The notes under the pieces: model-generated
Seen by the model: the letters and a program-made list of their open reading frames with translations, nothing else
Databases searched by the model: none
What the model was told of the DNA's origin: nothing
Assembly: GCF_900115265.1 (NCBI RefSeq)
Contig: NZ_FOVU01000004.1
Location: 618,987 to 682,986 of the forward strand
Length of the DNA: 64,000 bases
From: Bradyrhizobium sp. Ghvi
Lineage (GTDB): Bacteria > Pseudomonadota > Alphaproteobacteria > Rhizobiales > Xanthobacteraceae
Direction: 5' to 3'
Made by a program: the position numbers and the translations under genes
Shown: positions 10,419 through 20,163 of the stretch, one piece after another
Layout of the letters: every line of letters starts with the position of its first letter
How positions within the stretch are numbered: the first letter of the stretch is position 1

Positions 10419-12623
10419 TCAAGACTGATGGCGTTCGTTCCGGCGTGTGAGACGCCGCGGCGAAGATTCCTTGAGCGACTTTCCACGGCCAGACAGACTC
10501 GGATTTGTCATGAAGTAGTTATGCACGTTGAAGGGCTCCTCGCCCTTCGCGGCCTTCATACGCGTTGAAGACCCGTCCGGCAACAATTGCCAGCTCTGCT
10601 CGTTGTCCTTCAGATTCGCGACCATGATCTGTTCGAGAACCTGCTGATGCACCGTGGGATTTTGCAGCGGACACAGCACCTCGACACGGCGGTCGAGGTT
10701 GCGCGGCATCATGTCGGCCGACGAGATATACACAGCCGCTTTGGCGCTCGGCAGGCCCTGGCCCATGCCGAAGCAGTAGATTCGGCCGTGCTCCAGGAAG
10801 CGCCCGATGATCGACTTGACGCGGATGTTCTCCGACAGGCCCGGTATACCGGGCCTGAGGCAGCAGATACCGCGCACCACGAGCTCGACCTGCACGCCGG
10901 CCTGCGAGGCCTCGTAGAGCGCGTCGATGATATCAGGGTCGACCAATGCATTCATCTTCATCCAGACCGCGCCGGGCTTGCCGTGACGCGCGTGCTCGGT
11001 CTCGCCCTGGATGTGCTCGATGATCCGCTTGCGCAAGGTTAGCGGCGACACGGCCATCTTTTCCAGATCGCTCGGCGCGGCGTAGCCGGTGATGAAGTTG
11101 AACACGCGCGCGGCGTCGCGGCCGATGGTCGGTTCCGAGGTAAAGTAGGAGAGGTCGGTGTAAATACGCGCGGTCACCGGGTGATAGTTGCCGGTGCCGG
11201 TGTGGACGTAAGTGGCAAGGCTACCGCCCTCGCGGCGCACCACCATCGAGAGCTTCGCGTGTGTCTTCAATTCGAGGAAGCCATAGACGACCTGCACGCC
11301 GGCGCGTTCGAGATCGCGCGCCCAGCGGATGTTGGCCTCTTCGTCGAAGCGCGCCTTCAATTCGATCAGCGCGGTGACGGACTTGCCGGCTTCGGCGGCT
11401 TCCGCCAGCGCGCGCACGATCGGCGAGTTGTTCGAGGTCCGGTAGAGCGTTTGCTTGATCGCGACGACGTCAGGGTCGCGCGCTGCCTGTTGCAGGAACT
11501 GCACCACGACGTCGAAGGATTCGTAGGGGTGATGGACAATCAGGTCCTTCTGCCTGATAGCGGCGAAGATGTCGCCGCCATGCTCGCGCACGCGCTCGGG
11601 ATGGCGCGGCACGTAGGGGGTGAATTCGAGGTCGGGCCGGTCGAGGCGGGTGAGCTGCGACAGCTCATTCATGGCGAGCACGCCGTCGACCAGGAACACC
11701 TCGTCATCGGACGCCGACAGCGCGTGCTGCACGAAGCTGCGCAGCTCCTCCGGCATCTTGGCGTCGATCTCGAGCCGGATTACCGATCCGCGGCGGCGGC
11801 GCTTCAGCGCGGTCTCGAACAGGCGGACGAGGTCTTCGGCCTCTTCTTCGATTTCGAGCTCGGAGTCGCGGATGATGCGGAAGGCGCCCTGGCCGTGGAG
11901 GCTGTAGCCGGGGAATAAGCGGTTGATGAACAGGCTCGTTGCCTGTTCCAGCGAGATCAGCCGGACCTTGCCTTCGGCCGGCAAGCGGATGAAGCGGTCG
12001 ATCTTGCCGGGCATGCGGATCAGCGCGTTCATCGGCTTGCCGTCGACCTCGCGCGTGAGCTGGAGCGCGATGGTGAAACCGAGGCTCGGGATGAACGGGA
12101 AGGGGTGGGCGGGATCGATCGCGAGCGGGGTCAGCAATGGAAACACGTTGTTGAGGAAATAATCCTCGAGCCAGGTTCGTTCCGCCTTGGTGACGTCCTT
12201 GCCGTCGATCAACCCGATGCCGACCTCGGCAAGTGTGCCACGCAGGTCGCGCCAGATAGCCTGCTGATCGGAGGCGAGCCGGGAAACGGTGCGGTTGATC
12301 AATGCGAGCTGCTCGGACGGGGTCAGGCCATCAGGAGCGCGTTCGGCAATGCCCTCGCGTACCTGGGCCTTGATGCCGGCGACGCGGACCATGAAGAACT
12401 CATCGAGATTGTTGGCCGAGATCGACAGGAATCGCACCCGTTCCAGCATGGGATGACTGGCGTTGACCGATTCCTCCAGAACGCGCCGGTTGAAATGCAA
12501 CCAGGACAATTCGCGATTGATGAAGCGCTCGGGGCTCGAGGCGATTGCGGGCAATCCCTCACTCTCCGGGGCTTTCTCTTTCGTTTCAACAGCTTGCGCG
12601 GAGTCCATGAGAAGTCGGTCCAT
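10419..12623 (-). CDS. ppk: Polyphosphate kinase 1
   Basis: A 734-residue enzyme that reversibly polymerises the ATP gamma-phosphate into polyphosphate. The N-terminal part has [19 protein letters not shown], the family opening. The C-terminal phospholipase-D-like domains carry the autophosphorylated histidine in [16 protein letters not shown], followed by [20 protein letters not shown]. The C-terminal ~30 residues are basic and variable. ATG 12623 is preferred over the adjacent TTG 12626; GGGG lies upstream. It heads a ppk-ppx pair and sits downstream of hdaA. Confidence 0.96.
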   Translation of the reverse strand: MDRLLMDSAQAVETKEKAPESEGLPAIASSPERFINRELSWLHFNRRVLEESVNASHPMLERVRFLSISANNLDEFFMVRVAGIKAQVREGIAERAPDGLTPSEQLALINRTVSRLASDQQAIWRDLRGTLAEVGIGLIDGKDVTKAERTWLEDYFLNNVFPLLTPLAIDPAHPFPFIPSLGFTIALQLTREVDGKPMNALIRMPGKIDRFIRLPAEGKVRLISLEQATSLFINRLFPGYSLHGQGAFRIIRDSELEIEEEAEDLVRLFETALKRRRRGSVIRLEIDAKMPEELRSFVQHALSASDDEVFLVDGVLAMNELSQLTRLDRPDLEFTPYVPRHPERVREHGGDIFAAIRQKDLIVHHPYESFDVVVQFLQQAARDPDVVAIKQTLYRTSNNSPIVRALAEAAEAGKSVTALIELKARFDEEANIRWARDLERAGVQVVYGFLELKTHAKLSMVVRREGGSLATYVHTGTGNYHPVTARIYTDLSYFTSEPTIGRDAARVFNFITGYAAPSDLEKMAVSPLTLRKRIIEHIQGETEHARHGKPGAVWMKMNALVDPDIIDALYEASQAGVQVELVVRGICCLRPGIPGLSENIRVKSIIGRFLEHGRIYCFGMGQGLPSAKAAVYISSADMMPRNLDRRVEVLCPLQNPTVHQQVLEQIMVANLKDNEQSWQLLPDGSSTRMKAAKGEEPFNVHNYFMTNPSLSGRGKSLKESSPRRLTRRNERHQS

Positions 12624-12748
12624 CAAAATTGCCCCTTTTTGCGACTTAAGCGCAAAACCGGCCGGAGCATGTGTTAGTGCGATGACGTTTCGATGACATT
12701 GATGTTCCGCCGCGGCCTGACGTCAAGCGGGCCTGAGGGAGCTGGCGG

Positions 12749-13426
12749 TCAGGTGTCCCGAAGCAGCTCGGCGGCGAGGGCTCGGGTGACGGGGCGGCCG
12801 AGGCGCAGTGCCTCGCTGTCGAGCAGTTCCACGGCCCGCCGGGCGGCGGCCGAGGAGCGCTCCAGCCGGGTCGCGAGATAGCCCACCACGCTTTCGTCCA
12901 CGGTGAGCTGGCGGTCGGCGCAGAATTTGACGATCAGGCCGCGGAACAGCTGGTCATCGGGGGGCGCCAGCGAAATCACCGGAATGGTCCGCAAACGTGA
13001 GTGCAGGTCGCGGAGATCGACCTCCAGTGCCGCCGGTGCCGCGCGCCCGGTAAACAGCACAAAGGCGCCGTCCTCCCGGGCGAGGTTCATCAAATGAAAG
13101 AGCGCACGCTCGTCGAAATCCTTGGCCTTGAGATCCTCGACGACCAGCGCGCCGGTCGCGAGCGTGCCGGGGACGCTGGCTGGGGTCAGCACATTGGCCA
13201 TAGTCGAGCGGGCGCCTGATAGCTCGGCCCAGATTGCGGCCAGATGGCTCTTGCCAGAGCCTTCGGGGCCGGCGAGCCACATGATCCGGCTCGGCCATTC
13301 CGGCCAGCTGTCGATCAGAGCGAGGCCGGCGGCATTGGCGGGGCCCTCGAGAAAATTGTCCCGGCTGAGGCTCTCCGCATGCGGAAGCGAAAACGCCAAT
13401 TGTCGGGGATGAACGCGGCCTGCCAC
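12749..13426 (-). CDS. hdaA: HdaA-type DnaA-homologous regulator of replication initiation
   Basis: A 225-residue AAA+ protein matching only the ATPase part of DnaA. It has an N-terminal clamp-binding-like QLAFSLPH, Walker A GPEGSGKSH near residue 55, the Walker B-like VVEDLKAKDFDE, and a lid domain ending in RRAVELLDSEAL. The DNA-binding domain IV of DnaA is absent. Hda/HdaA, with the DNA-loaded clamp, promotes ATP hydrolysis on DnaA to stop re-initiation. The start is GTG 13426. Its position immediately upstream of ppk-ppx matches the usual alphaproteobacterial order. Confidence 0.88.
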   Translation of the reverse strand: MAGRVHPRQLAFSLPHAESLSRDNFLEGPANAAGLALIDSWPEWPSRIMWLAGPEGSGKSHLAAIWAELSGARSTMANVLTPASVPGTLATGALVVEDLKAKDFDERALFHLMNLAREDGAFVLFTGRAAPAALEVDLRDLHSRLRTIPVISLAPPDDQLFRGLIVKFCADRQLTVDESVVGYLATRLERSSAAARRAVELLDSEALRLGRPVTRALAAELLRDT

Positions 13427-13519
13427 GCTAGCTTTGCTCCGTGCCGGTGTGCCGGCTTTGCCTGAAGAGATGCGACTTCATCAATCGGGAGTTGGCCTTT
13501 TGCGGGGCCGGATCCCGGT

Positions 13520-14062
13520 TCATTTGGCTTCGATCGTGCTCATGTGCCGCAGCCACTCGACGAGATAGAGCGACACGGAGGACAGCGTGAACACCGTGAC
13601 CAGACCTATCAGAATCATATCATAAGGGCCCGGTTTGAAGCCGAAAGCGAGGGCAGCCAGCACCAATGCCGCATAGGCCACCTGGGCGGCGGTATTGAGC
13701 TTCGAGACTTTGGATGGTCTCATCTCGACTGGCTTGTCGAACAGCCAGGATACGATCACCGCAGCGACGATCATGATGTCGCGCGACACCACCAGGATCA
13801 CGATCCAGCGCGGGATGTCGCCCCAGATCCCGAGCGACAGGTAAATCGAGACCAGTAGGGCCTTGTCAGCCAGCGGATCGAGCAGGGCGCCGAGCTCACT
13901 GGACATGTTGAAGCGTTTGGCGAGGAAACCGTCCACGGCGTCACTGACGCCCGCGATGAGGAAGACGGCGAACGCCACCTCCATTTGGCTCGACACGATG
14001 GCCCAGACGATGATCGGGACCAGCATGATGCGGCCCAGGGTAATAATGTTCGGAATACTCAC
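13520..14062 (-). CDS. CDP-alcohol phosphatidyltransferase (PgsA-like)
   Basis: A 180-residue membrane enzyme with about five to six transmembrane segments that makes phospholipid head groups from CDP-diacylglycerol. The family motif is present: SDAVDGFLAKRF, then ELGALLDPLADK, corresponding to D-x2-D-G-x2-A-(R)-x8-G-x3-D-x3-D, with AK in place of the usual AR before another arginine. It opens SIPNIITLGRI, like phosphatidylglycerophosphate synthases. The start is GTG 14062. It is divergent from purM. A cardiolipin synthase-like role is possible, so I give no symbol. Confidence 0.85.
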   Translation of the reverse strand: MSIPNIITLGRIMLVPIIVWAIVSSQMEVAFAVFLIAGVSDAVDGFLAKRFNMSSELGALLDPLADKALLVSIYLSLGIWGDIPRWIVILVVSRDIMIVAAVIVSWLFDKPVEMRPSKVSKLNTAAQVAYAALVLAALAFGFKPGPYDMILIGLVTVFTLSSVSLYLVEWLRHMSTIEAK

Positions 14063-14216
14063 ACGGCGCTTCCCGGCACCCGACTGACCTTGAATCCCGC
14101 CTCCAAGAGGCTGAACCGGTTGATATCTCTACATAGTATAAGGCGGGGCGCCACGCTTGCCATTGCGCGTCCCCGGAATTCGACGTAACCAGCCGCAAAC
14201 CCACTGGAAATCGGGC

Positions 14217-15290
14217 ATGACCGACCGCAAAAACGGCCTCACATACGCCGATTCAGGCGTCGATATCGACGCGGGCAACCGCCTGGTCGACCTGATCAAG
14301 CCGATGGTGCGCGCCACCGCACGGCCCGGCGCCGACGCCGAGATCGGCGGGTTCGGCGGCCTGTTCGACCTCAAGGCGGCTGGCTTTAGGGATCCCGTCC
14401 TGGTGGCGGCCACCGACGGCGTCGGCACCAAGGTCAAGATCGCGATCGAAACCGGCCTGCATGGCGGGATCGGCATCGACCTCGTCGCCATGAGCGTCAA
14501 CGATCTCGTGGTGCAGGGCGCCGAGCCGCTGTTCTTCCTCGACTATTTTGCCTGCGGCAAGCTCGACCCCGAGGCCACGGCTGCGATCGTCGCCGGCGTC
14601 GCCGAAGGCTGCCGCGAATCGGGCTGCGCCCTGATTGGCGGCGAGACCGCCGAGATGCCCGGCCTCTACAGGGATGGCGATTATGATCTCGGCGGCTTTG
14701 CCGTCGGCGCCGCCGAACGCGGTACGTTGTTGCCGCGCAAGGACATCGCGGAGGGTGATGCCGTGATCGGCCTTGCTTCGTCGGGTGTGCACTCCAATGG
14801 CTTCTCGCTGGTGCGCAAGATCGTGGAACAGTCCGGCCTCGGCTTCGAGGCGCCAGCGCCATTCGCGCCTGTGATGACCCTGGGGGGCGCGCTGCTGACG
14901 CCGACCCGGCTCTACGTCAAATCCTGCCTGCGCGCGATCCGCGAAACCGGTGCGGTGAAGGGGCTTGCCCACATCACTGGCGGGGGTTTCACCGACAACA
15001 TCCCGCGCGTGTTGCCGAGCAATCTCGGCGTTGGCATCGACCTCGCACGCCTGCCGGTGCTGCCGGTATTCAAATGGCTGTCCGCGCAGGCCGGCATCGC
15101 TGAGCTCGAAATGCTCCGCACCTTCAACTGCGGCATCGGTATGATCGCCATCGTCGAGCCGGACAAGGTCGACGGGGTCATGCGGGTCTTCACTGACGCC
15201 GGCGAAACCGTGGCGCGGCTTGGCACCGTGATCCCGGCCGAGGGCGAGCACCGCGTCGTCTATAACGGCCATCTCGACCTGGCGCTGTGA
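14217..15290 (+). CDS. purM: Phosphoribosylformylglycinamidine cyclo-ligase (AIR synthetase)
   Basis: A 357-residue enzyme of purine synthesis that closes the imidazole ring to make AIR, using ATP. Recognisable segments are [40 protein letters not shown], the repeated motif [11 protein letters not shown], and [19 protein letters not shown] 14217 gives the canonical start [10 protein letters not shown]; an upstream in-frame start would add 20 residues unlike the family. The stop overlaps the start of purN by four bases, so the two are coupled. Confidence 0.96.
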   Translation: MTDRKNGLTYADSGVDIDAGNRLVDLIKPMVRATARPGADAEIGGFGGLFDLKAAGFRDPVLVAATDGVGTKVKIAIETGLHGGIGIDLVAMSVNDLVVQGAEPLFFLDYFACGKLDPEATAAIVAGVAEGCRESGCALIGGETAEMPGLYRDGDYDLGGFAVGAAERGTLLPRKDIAEGDAVIGLASSGVHSNGFSLVRKIVEQSGLGFEAPAPFAPVMTLGGALLTPTRLYVKSCLRAIRETGAVKGLAHITGGGFTDNIPRVLPSNLGVGIDLARLPVLPVFKWLSAQAGIAELEMLRTFNCGIGMIAIVEPDKVDGVMRVFTDAGETVARLGTVIPAEGEHRVVYNGHLDLAL

Positions 15291-15943
15291 TGAAGCGCCG
15301 CGTCGCCATTCTGATCTCCGGTCGCGGCTCCAACATGACCGCGTTGATCAAGGCCGCCAGCGCGCCGGATTTCCCCGCAGAGATTTCGCTGGTCATCTCG
15401 AACAAGGCCGACGCGCCCGGGCTCGAACGGGCCAAGGCGGCTGGCGTGAAGACGGAGGTGATCGAGAGCAAGCCGTTCGGCAAGGACCGTGCTGGTTTCG
15501 AGAAAGTGTTGCAGGCAGCTCTGGACCAGCACGGCATCGAGCTGATTTGCCTCGGCGGCTTCATGCGCCTGTTCACCGCCGAATTCACCAAGGCCTGGTA
15601 CGGACGGATGCTCAACATCCATCCCTCGCTATTGCCGTCATTCCCGGGCCTCGACCCGCACGGCCAGGCGTTGCGCGTCGGCGTCAAACTGTCCGGCGCG
15701 ACGGTGCACTTCGTCATCCCCGAGACCGATGCCGGTCCGATCGTGATGCAGGGCGCCGTGCCCGTCAGCGACCATGACACGGCGGAAACGCTGTCGGAGC
15801 GCATTCTCGAAGTCGAGCACCGCATCTATCCCGCGGCACTGAGCCTGCTCGCGACCGGCAAGGTCAGGATCGAGGGCGATGTCTGCAAGACGGCGGGAAG
15901 CGCAGCGTCGGAGAATTTCCTAATTGCGCCGGTGGCGAACTGA
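15287..15943 (+). CDS. purN: Phosphoribosylglycinamide formyltransferase
   Basis: A 218-residue enzyme that formylates GAR using 10-formyl-tetrahydrofolate. The N-terminus [16 protein letters not shown] binds the substrate phosphate. The catalytic triad residues N, H and D are visible in [13 protein letters not shown] and ETDAGPI, and the folate loop in CLGGFMRLF. The start overlaps the purM stop as ATGA, giving a two-gene purMN operon. The length is normal for the family. Confidence 0.95.
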   Translation: MMKRRVAILISGRGSNMTALIKAASAPDFPAEISLVISNKADAPGLERAKAAGVKTEVIESKPFGKDRAGFEKVLQAALDQHGIELICLGGFMRLFTAEFTKAWYGRMLNIHPSLLPSFPGLDPHGQALRVGVKLSGATVHFVIPETDAGPIVMQGAVPVSDHDTAETLSERILEVEHRIYPAALSLLATGKVRIEGDVCKTAGSAASENFLIAPVAN

Positions 15944-15971
15944 AGCGCGCTCGCGTTTCGTCGCCCCAAAC

Positions 15972-15995
15972 AAAATCCCCCGGCTGAGCCGGGGG
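15972..15995 (-). terminator. Terminator between convergent purN and cspA
   Basis: A stem CCCCCGGC-TGA-GCCGGGGG at 15977-15995 is followed on the minus strand by ATTTTGTTT, giving a rho-independent terminator for cspA. It may also stop purN transcripts arriving from the other side. Confidence 0.75.
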
Positions 15996-16032
15996 CATCG
16001 TCATGATCTCTCGCGCTGAGCGTCGAGAGAAA

Positions 16033-16239
16033 TCAGGAGACCTTGAGGTTCTCGGCGGATGATTTGCCGCGATTTTCCACGAGGTCGTATTCAACCACCT
16101 GGTTCTCATTCAGGGTCGAGAGTCCGGCACGCTCGACGGCCGAGATGTGGACGAACACGTCCTTATCGCTGCCGTTTGGCTTGATGAACCCATAACCCTT
16201 GGTCGGGTTGAACCATTTGACGGTGCCCTTTTGTGGCAT
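16033..16239 (-). CDS. cspA: Cold shock protein
   Basis: A 68-residue single cold-shock domain protein that binds single-stranded RNA and DNA. Both RNA-binding motifs are present: KGYGFI (RNP1) and DVFVHI (RNP2). It opens GTVKWFNPTKGYGF, typical of alphaproteobacterial Csp proteins. A strong GGAGGA at 16247-16252 precedes the ATG. The long gene-free region upstream could carry a structured leader, as in cold-induced csp genes, but I cannot show one. Confidence 0.95.
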   Translation of the reverse strand: MPQKGTVKWFNPTKGYGFIKPNGSDKDVFVHISAVERAGLSTLNENQVVEYDLVENRGKSSAENLKVS

Positions 16240-16252
16240 CGTTAGTCTCCTC

Positions 16253-16616
16253 CGCTAGATATAAAAAAGACGCGGCCGCTTTTCGCGTGCCACGTCACAA
16301 ACGGGCTTCCGGAAGTCTGTTCGAGTCTTGAGTCTGTCGCGAAACGCACAGCCGAGCGGCCAATTCCGATTGTGTGCGGTATTCCAACACGAAATCCGCG
16401 CGCTAGCAAGCGGCGTACGAATTTCAAGACCATAACGAAGATCTAGCGCAGCAATTTGCGACCTGTGGCCGCGGAACCACAATCTGGGGCAATCCCCTCA
16501 GCGATAGCTTGCCAAACTGTTGACCCCTCGTGGCAGTTCAGCACAAATCACCGCACCTCCTCGCCGTTCGTGTTGTATTTTTGCGGCCGCCATTTTTGCT
16601 TCTGGGATTACTCGTC
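16253..16616. other. Intergenic region between cspA and the autotransporter-like gene
   Basis: About 360 bp without a supportable gene. It must hold the divergent promoters of cspA and of the outer membrane protein gene. I found no clear -35/-10 pair, palindrome or repeat. Confidence 0.4.
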
Positions 16617-17783
16617 ATGTGCCGCATTCGGCAGCCCAACAGGATACGGCAGACGATCGGATTGGAGCGTGTCCGCCGGATCGTGCGGGCGGTTGCCGTC
16701 GCCGTTTCGATCGTCGTAACGATGTCGGCGACATCGGTCTTAGCTCAGACCCCGACGCCGGCTGCATCTCCGACGCCGACGCCCACACCCACGCCTACAC
16801 CGTCCCCGACCCCCAGCGCGACATCGACCAATTACGAGAAGTCGGCCGGCAACAGCACACTCAACTCCGGCTCGAACTTCCTGGAGCGGCTCGGCAGCCA
16901 GGCTTCCGGCGGGATCAACCGGGTGGCGCGCACCAATCCCGGCGGCGGCGGCGCGTCGGAGAGCGCGGAGGACCCGCGCTACCGCACCTGGTACGAGGGT
17001 TACGGGATTTCAGTCCGGACCGATGCCCAGGGCGATTTCGTCGGCGACAAACGCAAGACGATCGGCGGCGTCGCCGGCTTCGGTGCGCGGATCGCGCCCG
17101 GCGTCAACCTCGGCTTTTCCGTTGACCAAAGCCATACCGACATCGACGTGCCGCTCGCGCTCCAGTCGGCGACGCTCGACCTGACGCAGGTCGGCTTTAA
17201 CGGCTCGCTCGACAAAGGACCGTGGACCTGGGCCTTCGCCGTGGTGCATGGCTTCGGCAAGGTTCATTCCAGTCGCGACACCGGCTTTGGCCTTGCGACC
17301 GCGGGTTATCGCGCTGCGGTCGACGGCGCGCTGACCGAGATCAGCTATTACTGGACCAGAGACCAGATACGCATCGTCCCCAAGGGCGCGCTTGAATATG
17401 TGCGGGCGACCGGCGCGGCGTTCCAGGAGGCGGGCGGGCTTGACCCGCTCAACGTCGGCTCGAGCGCGATCTCGCGCGCGCGCGTCATGATCGGCGCCGA
17501 GATCGGGCGCTACTTCATCTTCGACAGGAAGATCCTGGACCTCTCAGCTTACGGCAAGTTCGTCGATAATTTCTATCAAGACCTGGGATCGGTGCAGGTC
17601 AGTCTCGGAACCCAGAACATCATCGTTCCCGGCATCGGCGAGAGCCGGTACGGCATGGACGTCGGCGCCGCCGCCTCGCTCAACCTGACCAATACCGCGC
17701 GGCTCTACGTCAATTACGACGGCAAATTCCGCAACGAGCTGACGTCGCACCAGGGTACGGTCGGCTTCGAATATCGCTGGTGA
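16617..17783 (+). CDS. Autotransporter-barrel-like outer membrane protein with a Pro-Thr linker
   Basis: A 388-residue protein. ATG 16617 is chosen over an upstream frame start because it places a hydrophobic signal sequence (AVAVAVSIVVTMSA...VLAQ) at residues ~24-45. A Pro-Thr-rich linker (PTPTPTPTPTPSPTP) follows, then about 270 residues of alternating beta strands ending in the aromatic VGFEYRW, the C-terminal signature for outer membrane insertion. The barrel resembles autotransporter beta-domains (GVNLGFSVDQSHTDIDV), but there is no large passenger domain. It probably forms a stand-alone surface barrel; its function is unknown. Confidence 0.75.
   Translation: MCRIRQPNRIRQTIGLERVRRIVRAVAVAVSIVVTMSATSVLAQTPTPAASPTPTPTPTPTPSPTPSATSTNYEKSAGNSTLNSGSNFLERLGSQASGGINRVARTNPGGGGASESAEDPRYRTWYEGYGISVRTDAQGDFVGDKRKTIGGVAGFGARIAPGVNLGFSVDQSHTDIDVPLALQSATLDLTQVGFNGSLDKGPWTWAFAVVHGFGKVHSSRDTGFGLATAGYRAAVDGALTEISYYWTRDQIRIVPKGALEYVRATGAAFQEAGGLDPLNVGSSAISRARVMIGAEIGRYFIFDRKILDLSAYGKFVDNFYQDLGSVQVSLGTQNIIVPGIGESRYGMDVGAAASLNLTNTARLYVNYDGKFRNELTSHQGTVGFEYRW
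16749..16818 (+). repeat. Simple repeat encoding the Pro-Thr linker
   Basis: Near-tandem CCGACGCC/CCCACGCC units encode alternating Thr and Pro codons inside the outer membrane protein gene. Such tracts can vary in length by slippage; whether this one does cannot be seen from one sequence. Confidence 0.6.
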
Positions 17784-17800
17784 CGTGGCGTCGATAGCGC

Positions 17801-18808
17801 TTAGGCCGGCGTCGCCGCGACGTAACCCGTCAATCCAAAGGCTTCGCGTGCAGCCGTCATCATCGGCGCCAGCGCGTTCGGATGGATGAATTCGTCGCGG
17901 AAGCAGGGATAAATTTTGGGATCGAAGATCTTCTTCAGCCAGTCGACCACGATCTTGTGCCGCTCGGAGGCGCGGAACTCCTTATGATAAGTGAGCCAGA
18001 GATCGGCGTGGTGGCTGACGCCGAGGTCGACGGCGACGAGCGGAGCCCCGAGTGCGATCGACGCCGTCGGCAGGAAGCCGATGCCGGCGCCGCGCTCGAC
18101 CGCATAGAGCACGCCGACCGAGGAGTTGGTCTTGATTCCGACGATGCCTTCCAGCGAATTCAACCCGAGCACGCGGGCATAGGCGCTGTCGTCGACCTGC
18201 GGTGCGCTCTGCTTGATGATGCGATGGTTCGGCAATTCGGCGAGCGTCGCGGGCACGCCGTAAAGATTCGCATAGTCCCTGGAGACGAACGGATAAATGT
18301 GCAGCCGGCCAAGCTTGACGACGATGAGGTCGGAATTGGTCGGCGGCTCGAGTTGGATCGCGATGTCCGACTCCAATCGCGCGACGTCGGACTGCTCCAT
18401 CGCACAACGCAGATCAACGGTGATCTTGCGATAGGTCTTCTGGAAGTCGATCAGTCGCGGCAGGATCCAGAAATTGCCGGGACCTTCCGTCACCGCGACG
18501 CGCACGGTGCCCGACATGTCGTTGGATGAACGCGAGGCGCGGCGGAAGACGTTGAAGGCGTGACGCTCCATATGCGCGACGTCGGCGATCATTGCAGCGC
18601 CTTCGTCGCTGAGCGTGAGGCCGCTCTGGTCGCGCAGGAAAAGCTTGCAGCCGATGCTCTCTTCGAGCCGGTCGATCCTGCGCATCAACGTGGTGGAGGT
18701 GAGCCCGAGCTCTTCGGCGGCATTTCGGAAACTTTTAAATTTTGCGCAGGCTAAAAACAGCTTCAAATCGTTCCAGGACGCATTTAGCGCTTCTTCATGG
18801 TGCTGCAT
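17801..18808 (-). CDS. LysR-family transcriptional regulator
   Basis: A 335-residue regulator. The N-terminal winged helix-turn-helix is at residues ~8-65 (WNDLKLFLACAKFKSFRNAAEELGLTSTTLMRRIDRLEE), and the rest is a periplasmic-binding-protein-like effector domain. It is divergent from the GNAT/isochorismatase-like cassette, 105 bp away, the usual position for a LysR regulator of a neighbouring operon. ATG 18808 is preferred over an in-frame start at 18841, because the palindromes at 18802-18829 then lie in the intergenic region. The effector is unknown. Confidence 0.88.
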   Translation of the reverse strand: MQHHEEALNASWNDLKLFLACAKFKSFRNAAEELGLTSTTLMRRIDRLEESIGCKLFLRDQSGLTLSDEGAAMIADVAHMERHAFNVFRRASRSSNDMSGTVRVAVTEGPGNFWILPRLIDFQKTYRKITVDLRCAMEQSDVARLESDIAIQLEPPTNSDLIVVKLGRLHIYPFVSRDYANLYGVPATLAELPNHRIIKQSAPQVDDSAYARVLGLNSLEGIVGIKTNSSVGVLYAVERGAGIGFLPTASIALGAPLVAVDLGVSHHADLWLTYHKEFRASERHKIVVDWLKKIFDPKIYPCFRDEFIHPNALAPMMTAAREAFGLTGYVAATPA

Positions 18809-18829
18809 CGTTGCAGCGCCCCGGTGCAA
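18802..18829. promoter_or_regulatory. Putative LysR operator palindromes
   Basis: Two overlapping inverted repeats sit at the LysR start: GCTGCA-TCGT-TGCAGC (18802-18817) and TTGCA-N9-TGCAA (18811-18829). The second fits the LysR T-N11-A pattern. The position next to the divergent promoter supports autoregulation and control of the facing operon. Confidence 0.4.
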
Positions 18830-18913
18830 TACTTGCTGCATACTCCTGATCTCCAGCCGCTAGTCTCGTCCCCATAGCGGCGTACAAAAGCCGCTGAACG
18901 ATAGAGGGACGAC

Positions 18914-19531
18914 ATGAGTATGGAAAGGGGCTCGTTTGCGGCAAGACATGATTTCGATGCCTTGCCACTGCGCCCTGAGGTGGATGTCCGTTGCGCGCAG
19001 TTGTCCCAAATCGCAGCGCTCTCGGAGATGGCGCGACGGCTGGTTCCTGGCGTGCAAATCGGGGCAGTGGAGCTTGCCAAATATTTCGCCTTTGATCCCC
19101 AGAGCATCCTGACGTTCACCCGGAAAGGCAGTTTGCTCGGCGGCATGGCCTTCCTGTTTCTCAACGATCATGGGCATGATGCATTGCTGCTCGACGAAAT
19201 CTGTCTGACTGCGCCGGAGACGCGCTATCTCGCTTCCGCGAATGACGACGTCGCAGCCATCTACATCTGGGCGATCGCGGCGACCGGCCGCGGTATCGGG
19301 GGTCTGGGCAAGGCTGCGGCTCATCTGCGCCAGTTAAGATTTCGCGGAGCCGATTGCTATGCCCAGCCGTCAACCGTGGCCGGACGCGAGATCATGAGGG
19401 CGACCGGCTTCGAGCCCATATCGAGCTTCCAGCCCGACCTTTGGTGTTACCAGCGCCCGTGGCATCGGCGTCCGATGCGCATGCCGGGTGCGATGATCCA
19501 AGCATGGAGTTTTGCAGATGCACGGCACTAG
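18914..19531 (+). CDS. Uncharacterised GNAT-like protein, first gene of LysR-facing cassette
   Basis: A 205-residue protein starting at an ATG with GAGGGA just upstream. I recognise no named family with certainty. The middle part (GSLLGGMAFLFLNDHGHDALLLDEICL) reads like the central beta strands of a GNAT acetyltransferase, but a clear acetyl-CoA loop Q/RxxGxG/A is not obvious; GIGGLGKAAAHLRQL may correspond. The C-terminal half is Arg/Pro-rich (WHRRPMRMPG). Its 3' end overlaps the next gene by 14 bases, so the two are translated together. Its function is probably linked to the partner acetyltransferase. Confidence 0.7.
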   Translation: MSMERGSFAARHDFDALPLRPEVDVRCAQLSQIAALSEMARRLVPGVQIGAVELAKYFAFDPQSILTFTRKGSLLGGMAFLFLNDHGHDALLLDEICLTAPETRYLASANDDVAAIYIWAIAATGRGIGGLGKAAAHLRQLRFRGADCYAQPSTVAGREIMRATGFEPISSFQPDLWCYQRPWHRRPMRMPGAMIQAWSFADARH

Positions 19532-20138
19532 GATTCCTCTCGCCAAGCCCGACTCCCGCGCCATCACTATCCGCCTTGCGCGCGATCCGAGCGATCTCAT
19601 GCTGGTCACCGCCATTCGCTCCGCGGTCTATCTCGCCGAGCAGGATTGTCCGTTTGACGAGGAGTTCGACGGCAACGACATGGTGGCCGCGCATTTCATC
19701 GGTTATGTCGGCAACGAGCCCGCGGGCTGCCTACGCGTGCGCTTCTTCGGCGATTTCGCCAAGGTCGAGCGGCTCGCGGTGCGTCACCAATATCGGCGCT
19801 CGCGCCTTTCTTTCAAGCTGGTGCAGGCGAGCATCGACTTCGTAAAGCGCAAGGGGTTCCGCAAGATCTATGGTCAGGCCCAGGACCGGCTGGTGGATTT
19901 CTGGGCTCATTTCGGCGCCAAGCCGCTTGGTCATAACAGGAAGATCACGTTCTCGGATTTCTCCTACACGGAGATGCTGCTGGAGATCGAGCCGGGTCCG
20001 GACGCCATCACGCTGGATAGCGATCCCTATGTGATCATTCGCCCGGAGGGCGACTGGGACCGGCCGGGCGTACTCGATGCCTCGGCGGGGCGCGCGGTGA
20101 CCTCGCCGTTGCGGGACCTCGCGCTCGCCGACCGTTGA
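19518..20138 (+). CDS. GNAT-family N-acyltransferase
   Basis: A 206-residue protein. ATG 19518 has GGAG eight bases upstream; a TTG two codons earlier is less likely. Residues ~10-150 show a GNAT fold: ITIRLARDPSDLMLVTAIRSAVY, GYVGNEPAGCLRVRFFGDFAKVERLAVR, then QYRRSRLSFKLVQASIDFVKRKG and YGQAQDRLVDFWAHFGAKPL, corresponding to motifs D, A and B, with RRSRLS in the acetyl-CoA loop position. The arrangement also recalls acyl-amino-acid or autoinducer-synthase-like GNATs. It overlaps the preceding gene and lies 25 bp before the next. Confidence 0.82.
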   Translation: MHGTRIPLAKPDSRAITIRLARDPSDLMLVTAIRSAVYLAEQDCPFDEEFDGNDMVAAHFIGYVGNEPAGCLRVRFFGDFAKVERLAVRHQYRRSRLSFKLVQASIDFVKRKGFRKIYGQAQDRLVDFWAHFGAKPLGHNRKITFSDFSYTEMLLEIEPGPDAITLDSDPYVIIRPEGDWDRPGVLDASAGRAVTSPLRDLALADR

Positions 20139-20163
20139 AATAGATGCAGCTCTGCGCAAGATA

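Noticed and set aside
14253-15272. Long minus-strand open frame opposite purM
   Set aside because: It mirrors the codon structure of a conserved gene in high-GC DNA and shows no protein features.
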